DNA from: Leptolyngbya sp. BC1307
Lineage (GTDB): Bacteria; Cyanobacteriota; Cyanobacteriia; Phormidesmidales; Phormidesmidaceae
Reading direction: 5' to 3'
DNA: 62,088 nucleotides
Assembly: GCF_002286735.1 (NCBI RefSeq)
Contig: NZ_NRTA01000025.1
Location: forward strand, 1-62,088
Part shown: one piece after another, positions 16,897 to 26,300 of the stretch
Layout of the letters: each line of letters starts with the position of its first letter
Numbering within the stretch: position 1 is the stretch's first letter
Made by a program: the position numbers and the translations under genes
Notes under the pieces: model-generated
What the model was told of the DNA's origin: nothing
Databases searched by the model: none
Seen by the model: the letters and a program-made list of their open reading frames with translations, nothing else

Positions 16897-17041
16897 AAAT
16901 TGTCAAAGGTTGAGAAGATGAATCGACAACAACTTTTTAGAGACGAGCCGTTGCGCAAACTGACAGTCAAACTACCGGCAAAACTGTCAAGCGAACTAGC
17001 GCTAGTGTAGCTGCATATTTATAAAAAATAAAGGAACCGTC

Positions 17042-17518
17042 ATGAACTCTTTTTCGCTAAGGGCTGCTGCTGAGACCGTTGCTTTGAGCGGGACGGTTGT
17101 CTCTGGCCATAGAGTGGCGTCTGGACAGGCTTCAGACAGCCCCTATCCCAAAGGGACAATTGAGATGCAAATGCCCTACTTTCAGGCACTTGGCATTGAT
17201 CTTTCACCTTTCTATCCAGGCACTTTGAATGTCTCTATTGCGCCTTCCTGCTTTCAGCTGGTGCCTCAGCAAACCCTGCATCAAGTCAAATGGTCGCCCG
17301 AACATGCTGCTGAGAGCTTTTCATTTGTGCCGATTGGTCTCACCTGGCAGCAGCAAACCTATCGCGGCTTAGTTTATTACCCTCACCCCGAAACTAAAAT
17401 TAATCACTTTCAAGATCCCGCTGTTTTAGAGCTGCTGCTGCCTCTAGTGCCGGGGATCGCTGGCGGCAGCCAGGTTACACTCACAGCGTCAGCCAGCGAA
17501 CTTATAATAGAGCGGTAG
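17042..17518 (+). CDS. Conserved protein resembling the DUF120 (CTP-dependent riboflavin kinase) barrel
   Basis: 158 residues, AAGGA eight bases ahead of the start. I do not recognise it with certainty. Features match the DUF120 cradle-loop barrel: an N-terminal LSGTVVSGHRVASGQ, then LSPFYPGTLNVSIAP (about 56-70), which matches the PYPGTLN signature, and an end reading AVLELLLPLVPGIAGGSQVTL like the terminal LRxxLxLxDGDxV part. If this is right it may bind a flavin or nucleotide. It runs into the HEAT-repeat gene after 17 nt, so they are likely one operon. Confidence 0.55.
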   Translation: MNSFSLRAAAETVALSGTVVSGHRVASGQASDSPYPKGTIEMQMPYFQALGIDLSPFYPGTLNVSIAPSCFQLVPQQTLHQVKWSPEHAAESFSFVPIGLTWQQQTYRGLVYYPHPETKINHFQDPAVLELLLPLVPGIAGGSQVTLTASASELIIER

Positions 17519-17535
17519 CCTTATTTCAGGACGCC

Positions 17536-18234
17536 ATGACGCAGCCCGACCTCGAAACCCTTGCCCAGCAGCTAGAAACCGGCGACCTTAAAGATCGCAA
17601 GCTGGCGCTGGCAGCCCTACGCAATGTCCCGGCTGAGGAGGCAGTTCCTTTGATTAAAAAGGTACTGAAAGATAAAAACGATCAGGTGCGCTCAATGGCC
17701 ATTTTTGCATTGGGGATCAAGCAAACAGATGAGTGCTATGACCTGCTGATCAATATCTTAGAGGGCGACCCGGACTATGGCATTCGCGCCGATGCCGCTG
17801 GTGCGCTGGGCTATCTAGAAGATCCTCGTGCTTTTGATCCGCTGGTGCGGGCTTTTTACGAAGATGTTGACTGGCTGGTGCGCTTCAGTGCGGCGGTATC
17901 TTTGGGTAATCTCAAAAACCCTGAGGCCCATGATGTGCTGATCGCTGCACTGGGCAGTAAAGAAGTGGTGATCCAGCAGGCAGCGATCGCCGCTCTCGGA
18001 GAAATCAAAGACCTCTCTGCTGTAGATAACATTTTGGCCTTTGCCCAAGCAGACGATTGGCTGGTTCGTCAGCGCTTAGCCGAAGCGTTAGGGAATCTAC
18101 CCACCGAAAAAAGTGTTTCCGCCCTGCGTTACTTAGCAAAAGACGACCATTCCCAAGTTGCTGAAGCGGCTCGGATCTCACTGGAGCATTTGAATAGTGT
18201 TATGGGAGAACAGGGCGACATAGCCCAACCCTAA
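17536..18234 (+). CDS. HEAT-repeat protein, possibly NblB/CpcE-type
   Basis: 232 residues made of about six HEAT helical repeats (for example DPDYGIRADAAGALGYLED, VDWLVRFSAAVSLGNLKN and DDWLVRQRLAEALGNLP). HEAT proteins of this size in cyanobacteria include phycobilin lyase subunits CpcE/F and the phycobilisome degradation factor NblB. The alpha-solenoid fits either a chromophore-handling or a scaffold role. I cannot choose between them from sequence alone. It follows the DUF120-like gene by 17 nt. Confidence 0.8.
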   Translation: MTQPDLETLAQQLETGDLKDRKLALAALRNVPAEEAVPLIKKVLKDKNDQVRSMAIFALGIKQTDECYDLLINILEGDPDYGIRADAAGALGYLEDPRAFDPLVRAFYEDVDWLVRFSAAVSLGNLKNPEAHDVLIAALGSKEVVIQQAAIAALGEIKDLSAVDNILAFAQADDWLVRQRLAEALGNLPTEKSVSALRYLAKDDHSQVAEAARISLEHLNSVMGEQGDIAQP

Positions 18235-18577
18235 ACCCCAGCCAAAATCAGCTGCCGCCTGAGTACTATAGAGCCAAACAAAGTAGGTTTTTATACTTCA
18301 ATGGCCCGCCTTCACTCGTTTTCTACCGATCGAGTCGTTTTCTCCCTTAGGTGCTCCAGGCTATCAATGGGGTGTGGCTGTCTATTGGTCGGGAGTATTT
18401 ATCTGAGCCTGGTCAATCTAAATACGCTAGCTCAACATGACGACTAGAGAAGCCGTTGCCTTCAAAGAGACAGCGTCCAGTACAGCTAGAGATTCTCTGT
18501 AGACTAAAAAAGCACCCCGCTCGTGCGAAGTGCCTTTACGCAAATTAGAAGTCGCTACAGTACTCAGGCTTGATCAG
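18235..18577. other. Intergenic region between HEAT gene and gnd; weak 48-codon ORF
   Basis: 343 nt between convergent genes. It ends in the gnd terminator (18506-18536). A 48-codon frame at 18301-18447 (+) has a hydrophobic middle (GCGCLLVGSIYLSLVNL) but no ribosome site, so it is not called as a gene. Confidence 0.45.
18506..18536 (-). terminator. Terminator of gnd
   Basis: On the minus strand GGCAC...GTGC forms a short stem with a GC-rich loop and is followed by TTTTTTAG. It lies 42 nt beyond the gnd stop (18578), as expected for its intrinsic terminator. Confidence 0.65.
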
Positions 18578-19987
18578 CTACTCCATCCACTCGGTATGGA
18601 AGAAGCCATCTTTGTCGGTGCGCTCATAGGTGTGAGCGCCGAAGTAGTCGCGCTGAGCCTGGGTGAGGTTTTGCGGCAAGCGGCTGCGGCGATAGCTATC
18701 GAAGTAGTCAAGAGAAGCGCTAAAGGCAGGCACCGGAATCCCGACTTTGGCTGCCGTAGCAATTACCTCGCGCCACGCGCTCTGTCGGTCTAGGATAGTC
18801 TGCTTGAACTCAGGCGCTAGCAGCAAATTGGGCAGCTTGCCATCTTGATCGTAGGCATGCTTGATTTTGTTTAAGAAGGCCGCTCGAATGATGCAGCCCC
18901 CCTTCCAAATCCGGGCGGTTTCTCCCAAATCTAGGCTATAGCCATTCATATCAGAAGCCTTACTGAGCAGATCCATACCTTGAGCGTACGAGCAGATCTT
19001 TGAGCAGTACAGCGCATCACGAATTTTGTTGACAAATTCTTTGGTATCGCCGTCAAAGCTAGCCGAGGGGCCATTGAGCTGAGGCGCGGCTATTGCTCGC
19101 TCTTCTTTAATCGCCGACATGATCCGCGCATTCACAGCCGCGGTAATCGTGGGAATGCTCACACCGATATCTAGCGCACTCATCACCGTCCAGCGACCAG
19201 TTCCTTTTTGCCCGGCTTTATCGACAATCAGCTCAACTAGCGGCTTGCCGGTTTCATCATCCATTTTGGTGAAGATGTTGGCGGTAATCTCAATCAGGAA
19301 TGAATCGAGTTCCTCGGTTTTATTCCACTCTGCAAAAATCTCGTGCAGCTCTTTATGACCGAGCCCTAGCACGTTTTTGAGCAGATCGTAGGCTTCTGCA
19401 ATCAGCTGCATATCGCCGTACTCAATACCGTTGTGCACCATTTTGACAAAGTGACCGGAGCCGCCTGGCCCGATGTAGGTAACGCAGGGGCCGTCGTCTA
19501 CCTGGGCAGCAATTTTGGTGACGATTGGTTCAATCGCGTCGTAGGCGGCTTTGCTGCCGCCGGGCATGAGGCTAGGGCCATTGAGGGCGCCTTCTTCGCC
19601 GCCGCTAACGCCCATGCCGATGAAGTTAAAGCCAGCGGCTTCGAGTTCTTTCACGCGGCGCTCGGTGTCCTCGTAGAGGGAGTTGCCGCCGTCGATGATC
19701 ATATCGTCTGGGTCCAGCAAAGGTTTGAGCTGCCCAATGACAGCATCTACCGGTTTACCGGCCTGTACCATCATCAAGATGCGTCGGGGACGCTCTAGGG
19801 CAGCAACAAATTCTTCCAGGGAGTAGGTGGGGACTACATTTTTGCCCTCGGTGCGGTTTTTCATGAAGGCATCAGTTTTCTCGCGGGAGCGGTTGTAAAC
19901 CGCAATCGGAAAACCGTTGCGCTCAATATTGAGCGCAATATTCTCGCCCATGACCGCCAGGCCAATTACACCAAAACTCTGTGCCAT
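18578..19987 (-). CDS. gnd: 6-phosphogluconate dehydrogenase, decarboxylating
   Basis: 469 residues, the normal length. An N-terminal NADP-binding fold (GVIGLAVMGENIALNIERNGF, NRSREKTDAF) is followed by the substrate site: the GVSGGEEGALNGPSLMPGG loop, and KMVHNGIEYGDMQLIAEAY with the catalytic Lys. The C-terminal helical domain includes the ARIWKGGCIIRAAFL dimer motif. It converts 6-phosphogluconate to ribulose-5-phosphate with NADPH formation in the oxidative pentose phosphate pathway, the main dark source of NADPH in cyanobacteria. Its own terminator follows. Confidence 0.97.
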   Translation of the reverse strand: MAQSFGVIGLAVMGENIALNIERNGFPIAVYNRSREKTDAFMKNRTEGKNVVPTYSLEEFVAALERPRRILMMVQAGKPVDAVIGQLKPLLDPDDMIIDGGNSLYEDTERRVKELEAAGFNFIGMGVSGGEEGALNGPSLMPGGSKAAYDAIEPIVTKIAAQVDDGPCVTYIGPGGSGHFVKMVHNGIEYGDMQLIAEAYDLLKNVLGLGHKELHEIFAEWNKTEELDSFLIEITANIFTKMDDETGKPLVELIVDKAGQKGTGRWTVMSALDIGVSIPTITAAVNARIMSAIKEERAIAAPQLNGPSASFDGDTKEFVNKIRDALYCSKICSYAQGMDLLSKASDMNGYSLDLGETARIWKGGCIIRAAFLNKIKHAYDQDGKLPNLLLAPEFKQTILDRQSAWREVIATAAKVGIPVPAFSASLDYFDSYRRSRLPQNLTQAQRDYFGAHTYERTDKDGFFHTEWME

Positions 19988-20176
19988 AAACTCTCCATTA
20001 CTTAGTCTTTTGTATAGCCATTTTGTATAGCTATCTGTATTCGGCCTGACAATTGCAGTAATGCCGAATCCTCATTCAATCCTCAGAGGCTGCTAAGACT
20101 TTAAACAAAGCTGTCAGTTTTTCCTATTAAGGAGAGGGAAAGTTTTTGGCAAATAGAAAAATCTATGTCTATGGGA

Positions 20177-22012
20177 CTACTGGGAGTACTTTCCTCTGGG
20201 GTAAGTGGCCTGGTTGGGAAAGATTTCCTGTAGAGCGGCCTGGCGTGCGGCTGGGGTCTCTTGGGGGCTGAGGTTCCACAGGGTTTCGTAGAAGAAAAAG
20301 GAAACGCCCGCAAAGTTGCGATCGCGCACCGCCTCTACCTGCTCAGCAATCTGGGCCATCGGCACAGAGCGTCCTCGCAACCCGCTTAAGATTCCAATGC
20401 TGGTAGGGACGTGGCTGCGAGCAAAATCTGCTGCATCTTGACTCATTTCCCAGACAAAGCGACCTAGGTCATTGCGGTAGAGCTGAATGATGATTTCCTC
20501 GGCGTAGCCTCGCTTTACCCAGGTATCCCAGTCTTGCAGGTAATACTCGTAGGCAAATACGTGCGGATTGGGGGAGACGGACATGATGGCCCCAGGGCGA
20601 TAGGTTTTGAGCGTGGCAAAGGCCTGGCCCATGAAGTCAGTAATTTTGTCGGCACGCCAGCGTGTCCATTCGGCATCTTGAGTATCTTCGGGCGGCAATT
20701 GACCCTGGTGCTCTTGCTGATAGAGATTTACCGTGAAGGGATCATAGCCGTAGTCAGAGGGCAGTCCCATGTGATCATCGACTTGAAAACCATCGATGTC
20801 GTAATTGGCTGCTAGCTCCGCAATCAGCTCTAAGATGAATGACTGCACTTGAGGATGAAATGGATTGAGCCAGACCCGCTCGTGCTCGCCTTCGGGGGTG
20901 GTCAAGCTACCGTCCTGCTTTTGAGTTAGCCACTCCGGATGGCGGCGGGCTAGGGCTGAGTCGGCAGGGGCCATAAAGCCAAACTCAAACCAGGGGAGCA
21001 CTTTGAGATTGCGGCTATGGGCAATTTCGATGAGCTCTAGCAGCATATCGCGATCGCCCTGCGCGGCTTCTAAGGCTGCCTGTCGTCCGGTGAAATCTGA
21101 GTCGGGGTATAGCCCCTGCCGGTAGCCAGTCACCCGCTCGGCTACCCGACTAGGAAACAAGGTGTAGCCCCAGTTCCATACAGTTGGGTACACCGTATTG
21201 AAGTTCAGGTCCGCCAGTCTGTTTAGGGCAGGTTCTAATGTGGCCCGGGAAAAAAGCACGTTGCTGTCAATATTGGTGAGCCAGACGCCGCGCAGTTCAC
21301 TGGTGGGAGCAGTGACAGCAGGCGGGGGTTCAACCACAACAGACAGCGGCTCGGGGACAGTTGCCGCTGTCCGCGCGTCTAAACTGGCCCGGCAAATCGA
21401 CGCGGCCCCCTCAGCCAGCGTCATATTTCGGCGAGGGCGCAGCTGCGATCGGCTACTGGAGTCACCTTCTGCATCGACGACATAACCAGCCGCCAGCGCC
21501 GCTGCTACCCCTTCACGGGCGCTGCGGGGAATCAACAGAGCATCGCGAAACGTCGCATAAAGGGTACGGGTGGCATCCGCCTGATAGGGCGTAGCTGAGC
21601 CTGAGGTTAGAATGGCCAGTGCCTGCGCCCGGCCTACGGGTCGCTGTAGGCGAGCATCTTGACCGAGGGCAGCCATCAGCAGCGCTTCTGTCTCAGAGCT
21701 GGCCTCGTCAAAAGTGAGTCCTAACGCTTCGTTCGCGCTGGCAAACGCGCCGGGGAATGCCTTGAGCACAGCGTCCGCAAATTCGGCCTGGGTGAGCGAA
21801 CTGCTCGGATAGCGACCATTCACCGTGCGCTGGTCAAATACTCGCTGCGCCACTAGCGACTGAACACAAGGCTCAGCCCAGTGACCGGCAAAGCCAGTGG
21901 TAATTGCCTGTGCCCGGTTGAAACCAAACTGGCTGAAGCTGCCCAGCAGTGCCGAACAAACAATTCCTAATAAAAACGCTACACCTATCTGCCTACGCCG
22001 CCTGTGCCCCAT
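20177..22012 (-). CDS. GHL10-family glycoside hydrolase-like protein with N-terminal S-layer-like domain
   Basis: 611 residues. A signal peptide (IGVAFLLGIVCSALLG, then ...RAQA) leads to an S-layer-homology-like region (FAGHWAEPCVQSLVAQRVFD; SSLTQAEFADAVLKAF), about 40-205. The C-terminal ~370 residues are a GHL10/DUF187 barrel starting ELRGVWLTNIDSNVLFS, with NFNTVYPTVWNWG, GFQVDDHMGLP and MSVSPNPHVF. The family is a predicted (beta/alpha)8 carbohydrate-active enzyme of the envelope, with uncertain substrate. The start lies six bases after the Sui1-like gene, probably translationally coupled. Confidence 0.85.
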   Translation of the reverse strand: MGHRRRRQIGVAFLLGIVCSALLGSFSQFGFNRAQAITTGFAGHWAEPCVQSLVAQRVFDQRTVNGRYPSSSLTQAEFADAVLKAFPGAFASANEALGLTFDEASSETEALLMAALGQDARLQRPVGRAQALAILTSGSATPYQADATRTLYATFRDALLIPRSAREGVAAALAAGYVVDAEGDSSSRSQLRPRRNMTLAEGAASICRASLDARTAATVPEPLSVVVEPPPAVTAPTSELRGVWLTNIDSNVLFSRATLEPALNRLADLNFNTVYPTVWNWGYTLFPSRVAERVTGYRQGLYPDSDFTGRQAALEAAQGDRDMLLELIEIAHSRNLKVLPWFEFGFMAPADSALARRHPEWLTQKQDGSLTTPEGEHERVWLNPFHPQVQSFILELIAELAANYDIDGFQVDDHMGLPSDYGYDPFTVNLYQQEHQGQLPPEDTQDAEWTRWRADKITDFMGQAFATLKTYRPGAIMSVSPNPHVFAYEYYLQDWDTWVKRGYAEEIIIQLYRNDLGRFVWEMSQDAADFARSHVPTSIGILSGLRGRSVPMAQIAEQVEAVRDRNFAGVSFFFYETLWNLSPQETPAARQAALQEIFPNQATYPRGKYSQ

Positions 22013-22018
22013 TGCCCT

Positions 22019-22366
22019 TTACCCTCCGCTAATTTTAGCTTTATAGCCTTTGTCTATCAGTAGGGAGACAAGCTTAGCTGCGTGCTCTCCCTGAATTTCG
22101 ACTGTGTTCTCTCTGACCGTACCACCCGAGCCACACTGGGCTTTGAGCTGTTTGGCCAGTGCCTCAATTGTCTCGGGCCGATGGGTGAAGCCGCTAATGA
22201 TGGTGACGCTTTTGCCCTTCCGTCCCTTGCGAGAAACCTGTACCCGCAGGTCTTGCTGGCCCGGCGGCAAATCCGGAACGGCTCGCTCTGTGGCGGCTGA
22301 AGCAGTGCCAAATTCTGAATAGACCACTCGGTCGGTCGCCTGGTGACCTGTGTGTTTCTTTGTCAT
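22019..22366 (-). CDS. Sui1/YciH-like translation initiation factor
   Basis: 115 residues. The C-terminal ~75 form the SUI1 fold: VQVSRKGRKGKSVTIISGF-like segment, LAKQLKAQCGSGGTVRENTVEIQGEH, and a final VSLLIDKGYKAKISGG. The bacterial YciH family influences start-site fidelity, similar to eukaryotic eIF1. The gene is short and complete. It lies directly ahead of the GHL10 gene and may be co-transcribed. Confidence 0.9.
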   Translation of the reverse strand: MTKKHTGHQATDRVVYSEFGTASAATERAVPDLPPGQQDLRVQVSRKGRKGKSVTIISGFTHRPETIEALAKQLKAQCGSGGTVRENTVEIQGEHAAKLVSLLIDKGYKAKISGG

Positions 22367-22531
22367 AAGTCTGAGTAAATCTTTAAATCTCCATCAGAGC
22401 AAGTTTACTGCCCCGTAGAGGGAATGTCTTTATTTACGCTATCTAGTAAATTGACTAGAAGAGGTGCTGATGCCCTCATGGCCGAGCTAATCGGCTTACT
22501 TCTTTACTGCCTATAACCGGAGACGACCGCT

Positions 22532-23272
22532 GTGGTTCCCATTCGTGATGATAATCCCGTCACTATCACGCCTTACGTGACTTACGGGCTGATAGCCCTG
22601 AACGTGTTGGTGTTTTTTTACGAGGCGACGCTGAGCGCTCCCAATCTGCAAACTCTGTTTGAGACGTTTGCGGTGGTGCCTAGAGATTTGAGCACCAGCT
22701 TTCACACCGGCTTTGGCGCGCCACATGTTTCTGAATGGGGTACGCTCCTTAGCGCTGAATTTCTGCACGCGGGCTTTTTCCACGTAGGGGGCAATATGCT
22801 CTACCTGTGGGTGTTTGGCAATAATGTAGAAGATCAGCTGGGGCACCTGAAGTTTTTGCTTTTTTATCTGGTGTGTGGCGTGCTGGCTTCGCTCTGTCAG
22901 TGGTATGTTTCGCCAGATTCGACGGTGCCGTCGCTAGGGGCAAGTGGAGCGATCGCTGGTGTCATGGGTGCTTACATTTTCCGCTTTCCTGAAGTGCGAG
23001 TGTTGACTTTCATTCCGATCTTCTTTACTGCCTTTCGAGTTCCGGCGCTGGTGTTTTTGGGTTTTTGGTTTTTGCAGCAGGCATTCTATGGCATTACCAG
23101 CCTAGGTGTCTCTGCCGATGTCGGCATGAATGGTGGCGTGGCTTACTGGGCACACGCGGGTGGCTTTGTCTTTGGGGCAGCTTTGGGCTACCTGCTAGGG
23201 CTCTTTAACGACGAGCAGGGCTATCCGGCAGAAACCGTCACAGAAAAAGCGTTGAACGAACCGCCCGAATAA
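22532..23272 (+). CDS. Rhomboid-family intramembrane serine protease
   Basis: 246 residues from a GTG (MVPIRDDNPVT), typical of cyanobacterial rhomboids. About six membrane segments follow. The catalytic Ser is in SLGASGAIAGVMGAY (about 132-146) and the His in YWAHAGGFVFGAALG (about 206-220). A conserved HAGFFHVGGNMLYLWVFGNNVED segment precedes them. It cleaves membrane-anchored substrates within the bilayer. The substrate is unknown. It converges on the SGNH gene through a bidirectional terminator. Confidence 0.93.
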   Translation: MVPIRDDNPVTITPYVTYGLIALNVLVFFYEATLSAPNLQTLFETFAVVPRDLSTSFHTGFGAPHVSEWGTLLSAEFLHAGFFHVGGNMLYLWVFGNNVEDQLGHLKFLLFYLVCGVLASLCQWYVSPDSTVPSLGASGAIAGVMGAYIFRFPEVRVLTFIPIFFTAFRVPALVFLGFWFLQQAFYGITSLGVSADVGMNGGVAYWAHAGGFVFGAALGYLLGLFNDEQGYPAETVTEKALNEPPE

Positions 23273-23302
23273 AGAATAGTAGTCAACACGGTAATCAACA
23301 AA

Positions 23303-23331
23303 AAAGCCCGCACTATTACAGCGCGGGCTTT
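23303..23331. terminator. Bidirectional terminator between rhomboid and the SGNH gene
   Basis: AAAGCCCGC (23303-23311) pairs with GCGGGCTTT (23323-23331) around an 11-nt loop. The minus strand follows with TTTTTTGTT and the plus strand with TTTGT, so it can end both converging transcripts. Confidence 0.85.
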
Positions 23332-23350
23332 GTCGCGTTCACCTCAAACT

Positions 23351-26300
23351 TCAGACAATATCAATCTGGTTAGACTGCAAGCTGAAGCCGTTAGTGAAGG
23401 TAGCAATCTCAAAGGCTGAAGCACCACCGGTTCCATCTCGATCAAAGCTGAGCATCTTGCTGCTGGTGTTGTACAAGAAGGTAGCTTTATTGCTAGTGGC
23501 AGAAGGGTTGCTGCCGCTGATAAACGACGAGCTATCGAGCGTCATACCGGCCGATAGACCGCCGCCAAACCCGGCTGCTGAGATTTGCAGAATGTCGTTA
23601 CTGCTAAAATCGACGATTTTGTCTTTGCCGTGAGTGGGGTCTTTGTAGACAAAGATATCCGCGCCGCCGCCGCCGAGCAGCTCATCTCGTCCATTGCCGC
23701 CTTCGATCACGTTGTTGCCGCTGTTGCCAATCAGCCAATCGTCATGCTCAGTTCCTACTAGCTTGCTGCCTGATAGAGATTTCGGATTGAAAACTTCCTT
23801 GTACCAGGCATCGCCCAGCTTGTCGTAGCCAGCAGCAGTAGGGTGCAGGCCATCATCGAAGTCAGTGGTGTAGCTATTGTCGCCGTTGATGTCTCCCACA
23901 TCAAGACTGCCACCCGCGTTGACAAAAAAGACTTTCTTGCCCGCTGCTACTTTATCGCTTACTAACTGTGGAATGCGGGAGTTGTAGTCATTGATGTTAT
24001 CTCTCTTTGCCTGAGTGCCCCGAGGCGCGTCTACTGGCGGAATTGAAGAGACATATATGTAGGCGGCAGGCGCAGCTTTACTAATTTCATCAATTAGAGT
24101 GCTGAGGCGATCGCGCATTGCAGTACCCGATGCTCCACCGTTAGCATCGTTAGTGCCAATCATCAGTAGAATGCCATCGGCTGGATACTGAGAGAGATTG
24201 CCGTTGCGAACCCACTCGGTCGTCTGCGAGATTGTCCGACCGGGAAAACCGGCGTGGTCTTTGTCTGCTAAGTCTGAGCCGCCGTTCCTTTGGCTACCGA
24301 CAAAGTCAATAGAGAGGCCATCAGCGATCGCCCTATCTTCTAACTGCATGCGATATCCACCTGGTACAGCACCACTGCTATGCTGGCCAGCCGTGATCGA
24401 GTCGCCCAAGGGTATCAGCCGAGGCATTTTCAAGGCTCCAAACTCGGGTGACAGCCCAACGCCTGCATCGAGATTGAGAATGACACCGCCCGCGGTGCTG
24501 TTGCCACTTGGTGTATCGCCACCACCAGAGCCGCCACTGCCAGAGTCCGGATTTGTTGTGGTTCCGCCTTTGGGTATTAGCTCGATGTAGTCAACGCGAG
24601 CAACTTCGCCTACGTTCAGAAAGCCTTCAAGCTGAATCGTGTCGTTGGCCTTGAGCTGTACATCTGAGAACGTCCGCTCGCGCCGATTGCCAGATGAGGC
24701 ACGCGAGTCACCCGTGTTCTCATCAAAGACGAAGCTCGTACTAAAGGCTGTGCCAGCCGTGATCTTGAGCGTTGATTTGCCGTCGTTTTCGTCGTGGTAG
24801 ACCACTTTTAGGTCATAGGTGCCTGATACGCCAGTAAACTGGGTGGTCGCTGTGCTCTTGCCCCCTTCGTTAGGAACGCGGATCAGCTGACCGCCTGAGG
24901 CAAAGCTAGCGCTCTCCTTCTGATAGCCTACTAGCGTCATCGACTCAGCCTCGATACGCACGACGCTAGCAGTTCCACTCCCAGTACTACCGGTGCCAGT
25001 GCCGCCGGTTGCAGGCGCAGGATTGACTGCTACGCCAACGGTTGCGGTCGCACTGCCGCCTTTGCCATCGCTGATGCTGTAGCTGAAGCTGTCGTTACCG
25101 CTAAAGCCAGCTTTGGGGGTGTAGGTCAGAGTGCCGTTGGCATTGCTGCTAACTGTACCGTTGGCCGCGCCGCTGACACCAGCGATGCTGAGCAAGTCGC
25201 CATCGGGGTCACTGTCATTACTCAACACGTTGATAGCGACTGGTGTGCCTGCTTGGGTGGTGGCACTGTCATTACCGGCCACAGGTGCTCTGTTGACCGG
25301 TGTTGGCGTCGTCGTCGTTCCGCCTTTGGGTATTAGCTCAATGTAGTCAACGCGAGCAACTTCGCCTACGTTCAGGAAGCCTTCAAGCTGAATCGTATCG
25401 TTGGTATTGAGCTGTACATCTGAGAACGTCCGCTCGCGCCGATTGCCAGATGAGGCACGCGAGTCACCCGTGTTCTCATCAAAGACGAAGCTCGTACTAA
25501 AGGCTGTGCCAGCCGTGATCTTGAGCGTTGATTTGCCGTCGTTTTCGTCGTGGTAGACCACTTTTAGGTCATAGGTGCCTGATACGCCAGTAAACTGGGT
25601 GGTCGCTGTGCTCTTGCCCCCTTCGTTAGGAACGCGGATCAGCTGACCGCCTGAGGCAAAGCTAGCGCTCTCCTTCTGATAGCCTACTAGCGTCATCGAC
25701 TCAGCCTCGATGCGCACGACGCTAGCAGTGCCGCCACCAGTACTACCGGTGCCAGTGCCGCCGGTTGCAGGCGCAGGATTGACTGCTACGCCAACGGTTG
25801 CGGTCGCACTGCCGCCTTTGCCATCGCTGACGCTGTAGCTGAAGCTGTCGTTACCGCTAAAGCCAGCCTTAGGTGTGTAGGTCAGAGTGCCGTTGGTATT
25901 GCTACTGACCGTGCCATTGGCTGCGCTACTGACGCCAGAGATACTGAGCGAATCACCATCGGGGTCGCTGTCATTGCTCAACACATTGATAGCGACTGGC
26001 GTGCCTGCCTGGGTAGTGGCGCTATCGTTACCGGCTACAGGTGCCTTGTTAGTCGGTGCTGGAGGTGTCGTAGTTCCACCAGTTCCGCCCTGGGGTATCA
26101 GCTCAATGTAGTCAACGCGAGCAACTTCGCCTACGTTCAGGAAGCCTTCAAGCTGAATCGTGTCGTTGGCCTTGAGCTGTATCCCTGAGAACGTCCGCTC
26201 GCGCCGATTGCCGGATGAGGCGCGCGAGTCACCTGTGTTCTCATCAAAGACGAAGCTCGTACTAAAGGCTGTACCAGCCGTAATCTTGAGCGTTGACTTA

